A stretch of DNA of 64,000 nucleotides from an uncultured Prevotella sp. (GTDB lineage Bacteria > Bacteroidota > Bacteroidia > Bacteroidales > Bacteroidaceae): the NCBI GenBank assembly GCA_945869265.1, contig CAMBOI010000003.1, forward strand, positions 62,001 through 126,000, in the 5' to 3' direction. The notes beneath the pieces were generated by a model. It was not told the origin of the DNA, did not search any database, and saw nothing but the letters and a program-made list of their open reading frames with translations. Position 1 is the stretch's first letter. Every line of letters begins with the position of its first letter. Below, one piece after another: positions 45,656-53,724 of this stretch. The translations under genes and the position numbers were made by a program.

Positions 45656-45785
45656 AATTCCTAATCCCTAATTGACTTCGTCGATTGCTGGCTTCACCTC
45701 AGCATAGCTCGAGCGAGCTCGGCTCTGCATTCGGTTTGCGCAGCAATTCCTAATCCCTAATTCCTAATCCCTAATTCCTAATTAA
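45656..45785. repeat. Octamer arrays and palindromic spacer between mltD and rel
   Basis: AATTCCTA/ATCCCTA arrays at 45656-45672 and 45743-45783 flank a GC-richer core. The core (about 45674-45748) has ends ATTGCTG and CAGCAAT and an inner CTCGAGCGAGCTCG-type palindrome. TAATTGACTTCGTCGA (45669-45684) recurs at 47164. Confidence 0.7.
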
Positions 45786-45789
45786 GCCC

Positions 45790-47109
45790 TCACCTCACTC
45801 TCAGTTTCTTTCCAGCTCTGATGTTCGATCCCTTGATACCGTTCAGCCTCCTGAGCTTGGCCACGGTAGTGCCGTTGCGCTTGGCAATCTCGGATAGAGT
45901 CTGTCCGCTCTTCACGGTCACGCTTCTGCCTCTGCTTCTGCTTGCTTTCTTACGACTGCGCTTAGTGCTGCTTTTGCGGGTATATGTAGGCACATCGTCG
46001 TTCACCTCCACGGTAGCTCGCTTCGAGAACAACACCTCGGCATTGTAGGCATAGATGGAGTCCTCGAGGTCGATGAACTTACCCACTTCGGTGTGAGGCA
46101 GACGCACTGCCGACATCTTTGTGGCTCCAGGCACTATGTCGCGACGATATGCTGGATTGAGCGTGCGCAACTGCTCGATGTCGATATTACATACGGCGGC
46201 TATCTGTTCGAGATGTACGTTGCGGCTCACCATCACCGTGTCGGTCTTTGCCGGCAGTCGAGTGGTCATCGGACAGATGTTGTGCTCGCAGTAATATGTC
46301 ATGATATAGTTGGCGGCGATGAATGCCGGCACATATCCGCGTGTCTCCTTGGGCAAATAGGGGTATATCTGCCAATAGTCCTTGCTGCCCTTCGAGCGGT
46401 GGATGGCCTTGTTGATTTGGTCGGGACCGCAGTTGTAGGCTGCAATCACCAGATTCCAGTCGCCGAACACCTTATACAGGTCGCTCAGATAATTGGCTGC
46501 GGCATACGAAGCCTTGATGGGGTCGCGTCGCTCATCCACGAGGGTGTTCACCTCCAGTCCGTAGCGCTTGCCTGTGGCGAGCATAAACTGCCACAATCCC
46601 GTTGCTCCTACTCTCGACACCGCCGTGGGGTTGAGGGCCGACTCAATCACGGGCAGGTATTTCAGTTCGAGAGGCAATCCGTATGTTTCGAGAGCCTCCT
46701 CGAATATCGGCATGTAGAAGTTCGACGCTCCAAGCATATAACTAACGGAGTGGCGCAGACGTCCGCTATAGCGGTCGATGAATTTCTGTACCACCTCATT
46801 GTATGGCATTTCGATGATGCTCGGTATGCGCTTGAGCCTGTCGATATACACTTCCTTCTCGAATACGGGGTTGATGTCCTTCATTCGGCAGTCGTTGTCC
46901 TCGCCGAGATAGTTCTTCGACATGTAGAGGTTGAGCAGACTGTCGAGTTCGAAGGTCATAGCCTCGGGAAATTCGATTATTTCTTCCTTACCATTGTCGT
47001 CGGTGACGGTGATTTCGTCCTCGTCGCCTTCGTAGTCTTCTTCTATTTGTGCCTGTATGGCAACATTGCTTGCCAATAACATGGCTGCTGATATTAATAT
47101 TTTCTTCAT
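45790..47109 (-). CDS. mltD: Membrane-bound lytic murein transglycosylase D type, with LysM
   Basis: A 439-residue protein with a signal peptide (MKKILISAAMLLASNVAIQA). After an acidic stretch (EDYEGDEDE) comes the SLT domain (about 120-270): YLPVIESALNPTAVSRVGATGLWQFM with catalytic Glu, AAYNCGPDQINKAI and GYVPAFIAANYIM. A first LysM-like segment lies at about 290-340. A basic Ser/Arg/Lys linker follows, then a C-terminal LysM (SVTVKSGQTLSEIAKRNGTT). It cleaves peptidoglycan glycan strands to 1,6-anhydro products. Start at 47109 is preferred over the Met four codons earlier because it begins the signal peptide. Confidence 0.92.
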   Translation of the reverse strand: MKKILISAAMLLASNVAIQAQIEEDYEGDEDEITVTDDNGKEEIIEFPEAMTFELDSLLNLYMSKNYLGEDNDCRMKDINPVFEKEVYIDRLKRIPSIIEMPYNEVVQKFIDRYSGRLRHSVSYMLGASNFYMPIFEEALETYGLPLELKYLPVIESALNPTAVSRVGATGLWQFMLATGKRYGLEVNTLVDERRDPIKASYAAANYLSDLYKVFGDWNLVIAAYNCGPDQINKAIHRSKGSKDYWQIYPYLPKETRGYVPAFIAANYIMTYYCEHNICPMTTRLPAKTDTVMVSRNVHLEQIAAVCNIDIEQLRTLNPAYRRDIVPGATKMSAVRLPHTEVGKFIDLEDSIYAYNAEVLFSKRATVEVNDDVPTYTRKSSTKRSRKKASRSRGRSVTVKSGQTLSEIAKRNGTTVAKLRRLNGIKGSNIRAGKKLRVR

Positions 47110-47163
47110 CTCTCTAAGCAATATCCTTTCTTAATACTTTAATATTTCAATATTTTAATTTTT

Positions 47164-47179
47164 TAATTGACTTCGTCGA
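47164..47179. repeat. 16-bp motif shared with 45669-45684
   Basis: TAATTGACTTCGTCGA occurs identically in the mltD-rel and DUF5683-mltD gaps, each time after an AT-rich short repeat. Confidence 0.8.
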
Positions 47180-47198
47180 ACTTCGTTTCTTTAATTTC

Positions 47199-47222
47199 TG
47201 ATGTCCAGCGCGCTGGACATCA
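47199..47222. terminator. Perfect 24-bp palindrome overlapping the DUF5683 stop
   Basis: Arm TGATGTCCAGCG is followed immediately by its complement. The palindrome includes the TGA stop (47222-47220) of the DUF5683 gene. It lacks a T tract in the leftward direction, so it may be an mRNA-processing or protein-binding site rather than a strong terminator. Confidence 0.6.
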
Positions 47223-47960
47223 GAACCTCAGTCCCAAGTTCACACCCACTGCCGAGTTGTCAAGCGAGCCGCTGCTGAATGTGTTTCCACCTGGGATGAC
47301 GGTAGGCGCCACCTTTAGACTAAGGTCTTTGGAGATGTCAAACTCCGAGAGTTCGGCATCCACGTATGCGTCGATCACCGACAGTGCATATACACCGATG
47401 AGGCAGAACATGCTCATGTCGCGCCATCGGCGATACTTGTCCTTGCGGCTCTTAAACAGTTTTTTGTATCTCTCCTCGTTGGCGCTGGTGATCTGTGCCC
47501 CCAAGTGCAGAAATTTGTTGTAGCTCTGTGTTGCGGGGTCGGTGTCCATGATGTCGAGATAAGCCTGCGAGTAGTCTCGATACATCATGTTGTTCCATGT
47601 GAGGGCATATATACATCCCATCATTCCACCGTAGAAGATAGGCAGTTTCCAGTATTTACGGTTGTAAATCTGTCCGCCTCCAGGTATCACTAGTGCAAGC
47701 CACAGAGCCCGTTTGGGGTCGGGAGTCCATGTGGCCCAGTCGCGCTTTTCCATCTTCCTTGCGTCAGCCGCAGCTACGGCGTCGGCCTTCGGCAGCACCG
47801 ATGCCACACTGTCGGGCAGTGTTGACTTAGCACTATCTTTCTGGACAGATGTCATCACACTGTCTTTGGTGACAGATGCCTTGGCACCGTCTATCTGAGC
47901 CGCTGTAGTGGTAAATCCCATCAGCAACATGACGCAAGTGAATATCAATCTAAAGAACAT
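47220..47960 (-). CDS. DUF5683 membrane protein
   Basis: A 246-residue protein with a signal peptide (ends TTTAAQ). A Ser/Asp/Val-rich repetitive linker (SVTKDSVMTSVQKDSAKS, about 29-60) leads to the DUF5683 domain: WTPDPKRALWLALVIPGGGQIYNRKYWKLPIFYGG, then membrane segments (MMGCIYALTWNNMMY; MFCLIGVYALSVIDAYVDA) and the C-terminal VGVNLGLRF. Function unknown. Its fixed position between parB and mltD in Bacteroidales suggests an envelope role connected to growth or division; that is inference. Confidence 0.85.
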   Translation of the reverse strand: MFFRLIFTCVMLLMGFTTTAAQIDGAKASVTKDSVMTSVQKDSAKSTLPDSVASVLPKADAVAAADARKMEKRDWATWTPDPKRALWLALVIPGGGQIYNRKYWKLPIFYGGMMGCIYALTWNNMMYRDYSQAYLDIMDTDPATQSYNKFLHLGAQITSANEERYKKLFKSRKDKYRRWRDMSMFCLIGVYALSVIDAYVDAELSEFDISKDLSLKVAPTVIPGGNTFSSGSLDNSAVGVNLGLRF

Positions 47961-47966
47961 TTGTCT

Positions 47967-48001
47967 TAACTCCTTAACTCCTTAACTCCTTAACTCCTCA
48001 A
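47967..48001. repeat. Octamer repeat TTAACTCC, four copies
   Basis: Four TTAACTCC-type units fill the gap between the DUF5683 start and the parB stop. Confidence 0.8.
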
Positions 48002-48918
48002 GAAAGCTTGTCCAATGCGCTCATGATGCGCTCCAGTTCTTCCTCATTGGCAAATGAGATGCTAATCTTGCCCTTGCCCTTAGGCGAGCAAGTCATCTGC
48101 ACTTTAGCCTGGAAGAAGGAAGCGAGTCGGTCCTTAAGTATATTAAATTCTTCAGGCAGTTGGTTGCCCGATTGTATTTTCTTTTTCGCGGTGAGCACGT
48201 CATTGCCGTTTTTGAGCAAGTGCACCATTTCCTCCACCTTGCGCACCGAATAGCCGTTCTTCTGAATCTCCTTGAACAGTTTTATCTGTACGCTCGGACT
48301 GTCTATTGCCAGAAGGGCACGCGCATGTCCCATGTCAATCTCCTTGTTCTTAAGAGCCATCTGCACCTGTGCCGGTAGTTTCAGCAGTCGCAGATAGTTG
48401 GTCACGGCGGTGCGGCTCTTGCCCACGCGCTCCGATATCTTTTCCTGGGTCATACCAGTGGTCTCAGCCAAGTGCTCGTAAGCCAATGCAATCTCGATGG
48501 CGTTGAGGTCCTCACGCTGGATATTCTCCACGAGAGCCATCTCCATGACGGTCTCGTCCTTCACGGTGCGAATATACGCCGGAATGCTCTGCAGACCAGC
48601 TATCTGCGAAGCCCTCCATCTGCGCTCACCGGCAATAATCTGGTATTTGCCATCCTCCATCTGTCGGAGGGTCACTGGCTGTATGATACCAATCTCCCGT
48701 ATGCTGCTCGCCAGTTCCTCCAATGCCTGCTCGTCGAATTCCCTTCGCGGCTGGTTGGGGTTGGGCGTAATCTGGTCTATAGCAATCTCGTTGAGATTCG
48801 ACGATCCCTGAGTTCTCACCTCGCCGGTGTCAATCAAGGCGTCGAGTCCTCGTCCGTTGCCAATGTCGTCAAGTCCTCTTCCGAGGACACTGCGGTCGTA
48901 TTTCTTATGTACTGCCAT
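47998..48918 (-). CDS. parB: Chromosome-partitioning protein ParB
   Basis: A 306-residue protein with the ParB/Spo0J CTPase fold: IDQITPNPNQPRREFDEQALEELA (box I), then the nucleotide-binding box II AGERRWRASQIAGL. The central HTH covers MTQEKISERVGKSRTAVTNYLRLLKLP and GHARALLAI; a C-terminal dimerisation domain follows. It binds parS and spreads to segregate origins with ParA. It starts 37 bp after parA across a TAATCCCTAATTCC repeat. I saw no consensus parS site in the window. Confidence 0.95.
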   Translation of the reverse strand: MAVHKKYDRSVLGRGLDDIGNGRGLDALIDTGEVRTQGSSNLNEIAIDQITPNPNQPRREFDEQALEELASSIREIGIIQPVTLRQMEDGKYQIIAGERRWRASQIAGLQSIPAYIRTVKDETVMEMALVENIQREDLNAIEIALAYEHLAETTGMTQEKISERVGKSRTAVTNYLRLLKLPAQVQMALKNKEIDMGHARALLAIDSPSVQIKLFKEIQKNGYSVRKVEEMVHLLKNGNDVLTAKKKIQSGNQLPEEFNILKDRLASFFQAKVQMTCSPKGKGKISISFANEEELERIMSALDKLS

Positions 48919-48920
48919 AA

Positions 48921-48962
48921 ATAATTCCTAATTCCTAATCCCTAATTCCTAATCCCTAATTC
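48921..48962. repeat. Octamer repeat AATTCCTA/ATCCCTA between parA and parB
   Basis: Five units; the last overlaps the parA stop codon (48956-48958). Same family as 19183-19226 and 45656-45785. Confidence 0.8.
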
Positions 48963-49717
48963 TTATTAATGATTTCCTTCGCCAATGCCAAGTGGTTCTT
49001 GCTTCCGGTGGAGTCGGCATCGTAGAGGATAACTGGCAGACCGTGGCTCGGGCTCTCGCTCAGCTTCACGTTGCGCTGAATAACCGTCTTGAACACCAAT
49101 TCCTGGAAGTGCCTCTTCACCTCGTCGTATATCTGGTTGGCCAGTCGGAGGCGCGAGTCGTACATGGTGAGCAGGAATCCCTCAATCTCCAACTTCGGAT
49201 TGAGCTTGCTCTTGATAATCTTGATTGTATTAAGCAGTTTGCTGATACCCTCAAGCGCGAAATACTCGCACTGCACTGGGATGATCACCGAGTCGGCTGC
49301 GGTGAGCGAGTTCACCGTGATGAGGCCGAGCGACGGACTGCAGTCGATGAGAATATAGTCATATTCATTTTTGAGCGGGTCGAGCAGGGTCTTTATTACC
49401 TTTTCGCGGTTGTTGATGTTGAGCATCTCAATCTCGGCACCTACGAGGTCGATGTGGCTGGGGATGATGTCAAGGCCGTCGATGTCGGTGGTGTAGATAG
49501 CGTCCCGCACGTCGGCATGGTCGATGATGCACTCATACAGCGAGCAATCCACCTCCTTGATATCGACTCCCAGTCCGCTCGACGCGTTGGCCTGCGGGTC
49601 GGCATCCACTACCAGCACCGATTTCTCCAATGTGGCGAGTGATGCTGCCAAATTGATGGTCGTAGTAGTCTTGCCCACGCCACCTTTTTGGTTTGCTAAA
49701 GCGATTATTTTTCCCAT
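48956..49717 (-). CDS. parA: Chromosome-partitioning ATPase ParA/Soj
   Basis: A 253-residue protein with the deviant Walker A KGGVGKTTTTINLAA, Walker A' VLVVDADPQANASSGLG, Walker B YILIDCSPSLGLITVN and the typical PVQCEYFALEGISKL segment. It forms ATP-dependent dimers on nucleoid DNA and is stimulated by ParB. First gene of the leftward parA-parB-DUF5683-mltD-rel block, with its own promoter box. Length and motifs are those of chromosomal Soj. Confidence 0.96.
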   Translation of the reverse strand: MGKIIALANQKGGVGKTTTTINLAASLATLEKSVLVVDADPQANASSGLGVDIKEVDCSLYECIIDHADVRDAIYTTDIDGLDIIPSHIDLVGAEIEMLNINNREKVIKTLLDPLKNEYDYILIDCSPSLGLITVNSLTAADSVIIPVQCEYFALEGISKLLNTIKIIKSKLNPKLEIEGFLLTMYDSRLRLANQIYDEVKRHFQELVFKTVIQRNVKLSESPSHGLPVILYDADSTGSKNHLALAKEIINKN

Positions 49718-49746
49718 TTTTGTTCCAAAGTTATTAAAATATGGTG

Positions 49747-49754
49747 CAAAGGTA
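49747..49754 (-). promoter_or_regulatory. -7 promoter box of parA
   Basis: TACCTTTG on the minus strand, 29 bp before the parA ATG. Confidence 0.65.
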
Positions 49755-49797
49755 CATAATTTATATGAAAAAACGGCGAGAATTGAAGGTTTTTTCG

Positions 49798-49805
49798 TAA
49801 TTTTG
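49798..49805 (+). promoter_or_regulatory. -7 promoter box of surE
   Basis: TAATTTTG on the plus strand, 20 bp before the surE ATG. Confidence 0.65.
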
Positions 49806-49825
49806 CACCCGAAAAAATACTTTTT

Positions 49826-50599
49826 ATGGAAAATAAGAAACCTTTAATACTAATTTCGAATGATGACGGCTATCATTCCAAGGGATTGCGAAGCCTCATC
49901 GAAATGCTTTCGGGCATGGCATATCTGCTTATATGTGCCCCCGAGTCAGCCCGTAGCGGATATTCATGTGCCTTCTCGGCAGCATCGCCACTTCGTCTCA
50001 AGCTCCGTCGCAAGGGCGAGGGCTACGAGATGTGGTCGTGCAGTGGCACTCCTGTTGACTGTGTGAAGATTGCCCTTAGCCAACTCTGTGGCGGGCGTAC
50101 CCCCGACATGGTCATCGGAGGCATCAACCATGGCGACAACGCATCGGTCAATACCCATTACTCCGGCACTATGGGAGTGACTATGGAAGGCTGTATGAAG
50201 TTCATCCCCTCCGTTGCCTTCTCGCTCTGCGACCATCGCGACGATGCCGACTTCACCCCAATGACCCAACTTGTAAAAGACATTACACGCAAGGTGCTTG
50301 AGCATGGACTTCCGCGATATGTATGTCTCAATGTCAATTTCCCCGTAGTGCCCGATGGAGTGAAGGGTGTCAAGCTATGCCGCATGGCCATTGGCGATTG
50401 GGAGAACGAGGTGGTGAAATGCCGTCATCCACATGACTATGACTACTATTGGATGGTGGGCGAATATGTCAACCAGGAGCCCGATGCCGAGGACACCGAC
50501 AACTGGGCTCTCACCCATGGCTATGCCTCCATCACTCCCACGAGGATGGATGTGACAGCATACGAAGTGTTTGAAAAATTAGGATACCTCACCGAATGA
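49826..50599 (+). CDS. surE: 5'/3'-nucleotidase SurE
   Basis: A 257-residue protein with the metal-binding LISNDDGYHSKGLRSL, the SGTPVDCVKIAL segment and GGINHGDNASVNTHYSGTMG. These are the three conserved blocks of the SurE fold. It dephosphorylates nucleoside monophosphates in the cytoplasm. Its stop overlaps the lpxB start in ATGA, so the two are translationally coupled. Confidence 0.95.
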   Translation: MENKKPLILISNDDGYHSKGLRSLIEMLSGMAYLLICAPESARSGYSCAFSAASPLRLKLRRKGEGYEMWSCSGTPVDCVKIALSQLCGGRTPDMVIGGINHGDNASVNTHYSGTMGVTMEGCMKFIPSVAFSLCDHRDDADFTPMTQLVKDITRKVLEHGLPRYVCLNVNFPVVPDGVKGVKLCRMAIGDWENEVVKCRHPHDYDYYWMVGEYVNQEPDAEDTDNWALTHGYASITPTRMDVTAYEVFEKLGYLTE

Positions 50600-51738
50600 A
50601 ATACTATCTCATCGTAGGGGAGGCAAGTGGCGATCTGCACGCCTCTCATCTCATGTCGTCTATCATCACTCGCGACCCCGAGGCGCAGTTTCGCTTCTTC
50701 GGTGGCGACATGATGAGCGAGGCGGCAGGCAATCGCGGAGTGCGACTCAAGCACTATCGCGAACTCGCCTATATGGGTTTCATCCCCGTGTTGCTACATC
50801 TCAACACCATTCTCAAGAACATGAAGCGTTGTCGAGAGGACATCGTGGCATGGAATCCCGATGTGGTGATACTTGTGGATTATCCCGGATTCAATCTCAA
50901 GGTGGCAAAGTATATCAACGAGCACACCTCCATACCCCTTTTCTATTATATATCCCCCAAGATATGGGCATGGAAGGAACATCGTATCAAGGCCATCAAG
51001 CGCGACATCTCAGAGATGTATTCCATCCTTCCCTTCGAGGTGCCATTCTACGAGCAGAAGCACAACTATCCCATTCATTATGTGGGCAATCCCACTGCCG
51101 ACGAGGTGCGCCAGTTTCGCGCTTCCTACGACGGCACTCTGGATATCCCAAATGACAACGGGCTGCCCGTGATAGCCCTCCTTGCAGGCAGTCGCTTGCA
51201 GGAGATAAAAGACAATCTTCCGTCGATGATAGAGGCCACTCGCCATCTGTCCGACCGCTATCAGATGGTGCTTGCGGGAGCTCCGGGCGTTGCCCCCGAC
51301 TATTACGACCGTTTCCTTCATGGCACCGGTGTGCGCATAGTATATGGCAAGACCTATCCATTGCTCTCTCATGCCGTGGCTGCATTGGTGACAAGCGGCA
51401 CAGCCACTCTCGAGACAGCCCTCTTCGGAGTGCCCCAGGTAGTGTGCTATCGCATGCCATTCCCCCAACTTGTGGCTCTTCTTCGTCGCCTGTTGCTCAA
51501 GGTGAAGTATATCTCCCTTGTCAATCTCATTGCCGATGCCGAGGTGGTGCGCGAACTTGTTGCCGACACCTTTACGGTGGATAACATTCGTCGCGAACTT
51601 GATGCCATTCTCCCTGGCTCTCCCGCCCGCGACGTCATGCTCCGTGGCTATGAGGAAGTCTCCCGTCGTCTTGGCACATCCGTCGCCCCCGATAATGCCG
51701 CCCAACTCATATTCAAGGCACTTAGAGGCAGAACTTAA
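50596..51738 (+). CDS. lpxB: Lipid-A-disaccharide synthase
   Basis: A 380-residue GT19 enzyme: YYLIVGEASGDLHASHLM at the N-terminus, FRFFGGDMMSEA, DYPGFNLKVAKY, FYYISPKIWAWKEHR, LLAGSRLQEIKDNLP and SGTATLETALFGVPQVV. It joins UDP-2,3-diacylglucosamine and lipid X to form the lipid A disaccharide at the inner membrane. Translationally coupled to surE by a 4-bp overlap. Length is normal. Confidence 0.96.
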   Translation: MKYYLIVGEASGDLHASHLMSSIITRDPEAQFRFFGGDMMSEAAGNRGVRLKHYRELAYMGFIPVLLHLNTILKNMKRCREDIVAWNPDVVILVDYPGFNLKVAKYINEHTSIPLFYYISPKIWAWKEHRIKAIKRDISEMYSILPFEVPFYEQKHNYPIHYVGNPTADEVRQFRASYDGTLDIPNDNGLPVIALLAGSRLQEIKDNLPSMIEATRHLSDRYQMVLAGAPGVAPDYYDRFLHGTGVRIVYGKTYPLLSHAVAALVTSGTATLETALFGVPQVVCYRMPFPQLVALLRRLLLKVKYISLVNLIADAEVVRELVADTFTVDNIRRELDAILPGSPARDVMLRGYEEVSRRLGTSVAPDNAAQLIFKALRGRT

Positions 51739-51768
51739 TGTCATAGAGACCTCAACAGCCCTTGATAA

Positions 51769-52215
51769 TCAGTCGATGTCAATCACCTGGAAATGCTTGT
51801 TGAATGTGATGTCGAGACCATTGGATAATTCCACCTCGTATTCATTCTTGTTGAACTCAATCTTCCTCACTGTCTGTCCAGAGTGGTTTTCCTGCAAGTA
51901 AGTGTAGATAGCCTGCGGAATCAGTTTCTCGGGCACTGCACCCTGCTTGCAGTCAATCTCCGTCACATTTCCCTTCTTGTCAAACTCGAGTTTAGTGCCG
52001 TTTTGCATCACCACGTCATAGTTCTTGTCGATAATCCCCGACTCGATAGAGGCAAACGCCACCTTCTGATTCTTGAAATGCTGTGAGAGCACCGTTTGGG
52101 CTTTAGCTGGAAGCTCCGTCACCTTGATAGGCTTGTTGTTGTCAGCATTTGCTGGCATAAAGTATGCCATTACGCAGCAAATGACAACCATGATAGTTTT
52201 AATTGTTCTTTCCAT
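51769..52215 (-). CDS. PepSY-like periplasmic protein
   Basis: A 148-residue protein with a signal peptide (ends MPANA). Two repeats of the PepSY-like pattern follow: VTELPAKAQTVLSQHFKNQKVAFASIE...YDVVMQNGTKLEFDKKGNVTEID, then VPEKLIPQAIYTYLQENHSGQTVRKIEFNKNEYEVELSNGLDITFNKHFQVIDID. This matches the Bacteroidota 'putative beta-lactamase-inhibitor-like, PepSY-like' family, small secreted proteins of unknown role. The preceding leader ATTTAATAACTTAAACAAA also occurs in the leader at 62297-62315. Confidence 0.85.
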   Translation of the reverse strand: MERTIKTIMVVICCVMAYFMPANADNNKPIKVTELPAKAQTVLSQHFKNQKVAFASIESGIIDKNYDVVMQNGTKLEFDKKGNVTEIDCKQGAVPEKLIPQAIYTYLQENHSGQTVRKIEFNKNEYEVELSNGLDITFNKHFQVIDID

Positions 52216-52403
52216 AATGTTTTTGTTTAAGTTATTAAATTATTTGATAAGGTTTCAATAAAAAATATCTCCTCCTTCATATTATTAGACTGTCATATCC
52301 CGGAAAAGTAAAATGCCTTTATGCATTTTTAACCATTCATGCGCGGATTCAAGGGCATTATTTGTGTTGATAAACCTGTCCCTGGGATTTTTCTGGGATT
52401 CTT

Positions 52404-53393
52404 TCAAACAGCCTTCAAGTCGAAAGCTCCTGCAAACGGTATGCTTTCGTGTTTGTCATGATGGTCAATCCACGCACGCTCTTCATGGCTCAACTTCGAC
52501 AAATCACGGGATGACAAGCCATTGAAACGTGAACAGACTTTCTCTATTACATTCTTTTCCGCTTCTGAAAACAGGGTGATATCTGCTTTGGTTGTTGATG
52601 TCAATATGCTACCAACAAAATCTCCCACGCTTCGCAGTTCCTGGTGTATCTCGTCAAACTCGCTATATACGACGTCCCATCGTTCAGGCACTGGACCGAA
52701 ATCGATCGCCTTGTAAGACAAACCAGAGATTGCCATGCCATTCTCACGATAGGCAAGAAAATCAATATAGAATAGAATCTTGTTCATCTTAGTACACCAG
52801 ACTTCATTAGTGTTTTCCAACACATAAATCATAAGGTTCTTCAATCTATCCAACGATAAAGGGGCGTAACCGTTACCAACTCCTCTGACGGAACGATAGA
52901 CTCGGTTAGTTTCATACTGTTCAATCTTGCGTCGCTCACCATCTGCAATCTCGCTTTTGATTCTGTCTGATAGCTTATGAAACTCTGTGTCTGACAACTC
53001 ATTGCGTGAACTCTCAAGAATGTCAAACATAACCTTTGGATTGCTTATTGAACGAATCATTCTGCCATTAGAAACACTTGGCACTTCACCTTGCTCATAA
53101 AGACGATACTGATTGATGCCTATTCCAAGGATAATTGACATCTTCTGTGCACTCAAGCCATAGCGCTTGCGGATGGCTACTATCTCGTCTGTATAGGGTA
53201 TGCCATATTTCTCACGGTATTGGTTGGTGACCTGAACAAAGCCGGCCATATCGCTTTTGTCGTCTGTGAATTGCTCTCCGCTGTCCTCACACAGCCAAGC
53301 TGTATGTATATAGCTATATTCCTCACCACGAAACTTCCATATACGAGTTTCGTGGATGCGCTTCATTTCTTTACCTGTAAACGGACTTTTCAT
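52404..53393 (-). CDS. MqsA-type HTH / Panacea (DUF4065) antitoxin
   Basis: A 329-residue protein. The N-terminal region (MKSPFTGKEMKRIHE, WLCEDSGEQF) is the MqsA-like segment without its zinc-binding Cys pairs. An XRE-type HTH follows (about 69-105; EIVAIRKRYGLSAQKMSIILGIGINQYRLYEQGE). The C-terminal half (about 175-329) is a SocA/Panacea domain: LKNLMIYVLENTNEVWCTKMNKILFYIDFLAYRENG, ISGLSYKAIDFGPVP, FSEAEKNVIEKVCSRF. Panacea domains neutralise many unrelated toxins directly; the HTH would repress the operon. It follows the toxin by 19 bp, the toxin-first order of mqsRA. Confidence 0.85.
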   Translation of the reverse strand: MKSPFTGKEMKRIHETRIWKFRGEEYSYIHTAWLCEDSGEQFTDDKSDMAGFVQVTNQYREKYGIPYTDEIVAIRKRYGLSAQKMSIILGIGINQYRLYEQGEVPSVSNGRMIRSISNPKVMFDILESSRNELSDTEFHKLSDRIKSEIADGERRKIEQYETNRVYRSVRGVGNGYAPLSLDRLKNLMIYVLENTNEVWCTKMNKILFYIDFLAYRENGMAISGLSYKAIDFGPVPERWDVVYSEFDEIHQELRSVGDFVGSILTSTTKADITLFSEAEKNVIEKVCSRFNGLSSRDLSKLSHEERAWIDHHDKHESIPFAGAFDLKAV

Positions 53394-53412
53394 ATTTTAT
53401 TCCTCCATTGTT

Positions 53413-53664
53413 TTAAAAGGATAAGACATCTTTACCGAACACCCACATTTCTCCCAATCGGTTTAATTCGTCAATAATCGGCCCTTGAACATAATCTTCG
53501 ACAGTCAAACTCTCAATAACAACTCTCCTATATATAGGAACTAATTCCAACTCCTCAAGTGTCCGTCTGTTCTTCCCTCGATCATCTCGGTAGATGATGC
53601 CAAAGACCTTCATTTTGGTATTGAACTGATCAAGAAAATGCTGTACTTCTTCTTTGCTTATCAT
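53413..53664 (-). CDS. MqsR-like toxin partner (possibly C-terminally short)
   Basis: An 83-residue protein starting MISKEEVQHFLDQF, with KVFGIIYRDDRGKNRRTLEELELVPIYRRVVIESLTVEDYVQGPI and ending MWVFGKDVLSF. The 'RD-R-KN...L-EL...ED-Y-GP...MWVFGK' pattern is that of small MqsR/RelE-fold toxins paired with MqsA-Panacea antitoxins. From memory of the family, homologues continue past WVFGK into another strand with a K-E-V-Y-I-K-I motif; here a stop follows DVLSF, so the toxin may be truncated and inactive. Promoter box 20 bp upstream. Toxin activity is inferred from family and position. Confidence 0.7.
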   Translation of the reverse strand: MISKEEVQHFLDQFNTKMKVFGIIYRDDRGKNRRTLEELELVPIYRRVVIESLTVEDYVQGPIIDELNRLGEMWVFGKDVLSF

Positions 53665-53684
53665 TATATTGTATTTTTTTGGTG

Positions 53685-53692
53685 CAAAAGTA
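53685..53692 (-). promoter_or_regulatory. -7 promoter box of the toxin-antitoxin operon
   Basis: TACTTTTG on the minus strand, 20 bp before the toxin ATG. Confidence 0.65.
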
Positions 53693-53724
53693 ATAAAAGT
53701 ATTTGAAAAATGCAAGAAAAGCAA

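Noticed and set aside
46093..47079. A 328-codon plus-strand open frame opposite mltD
   Set aside because: It is antisense to a gene with complete catalytic and LysM motifs, has no signal, motif or promoter, and is Cys/His/Arg-rich as expected from an out-of-frame shadow.
47847..47900. Val/Ser/Asp repeats in the DUF5683 linker considered as another palindromic element copy
   Set aside because: The DNA lacks CCACCGTY, the TTTYG loop and an 8-bp stem.
47998..49717. Search for a parS site near parA-parB
   Set aside because: The CACGTG occurrences I noticed (for example near 8219 and 30828) lack the flanking palindrome of parS.
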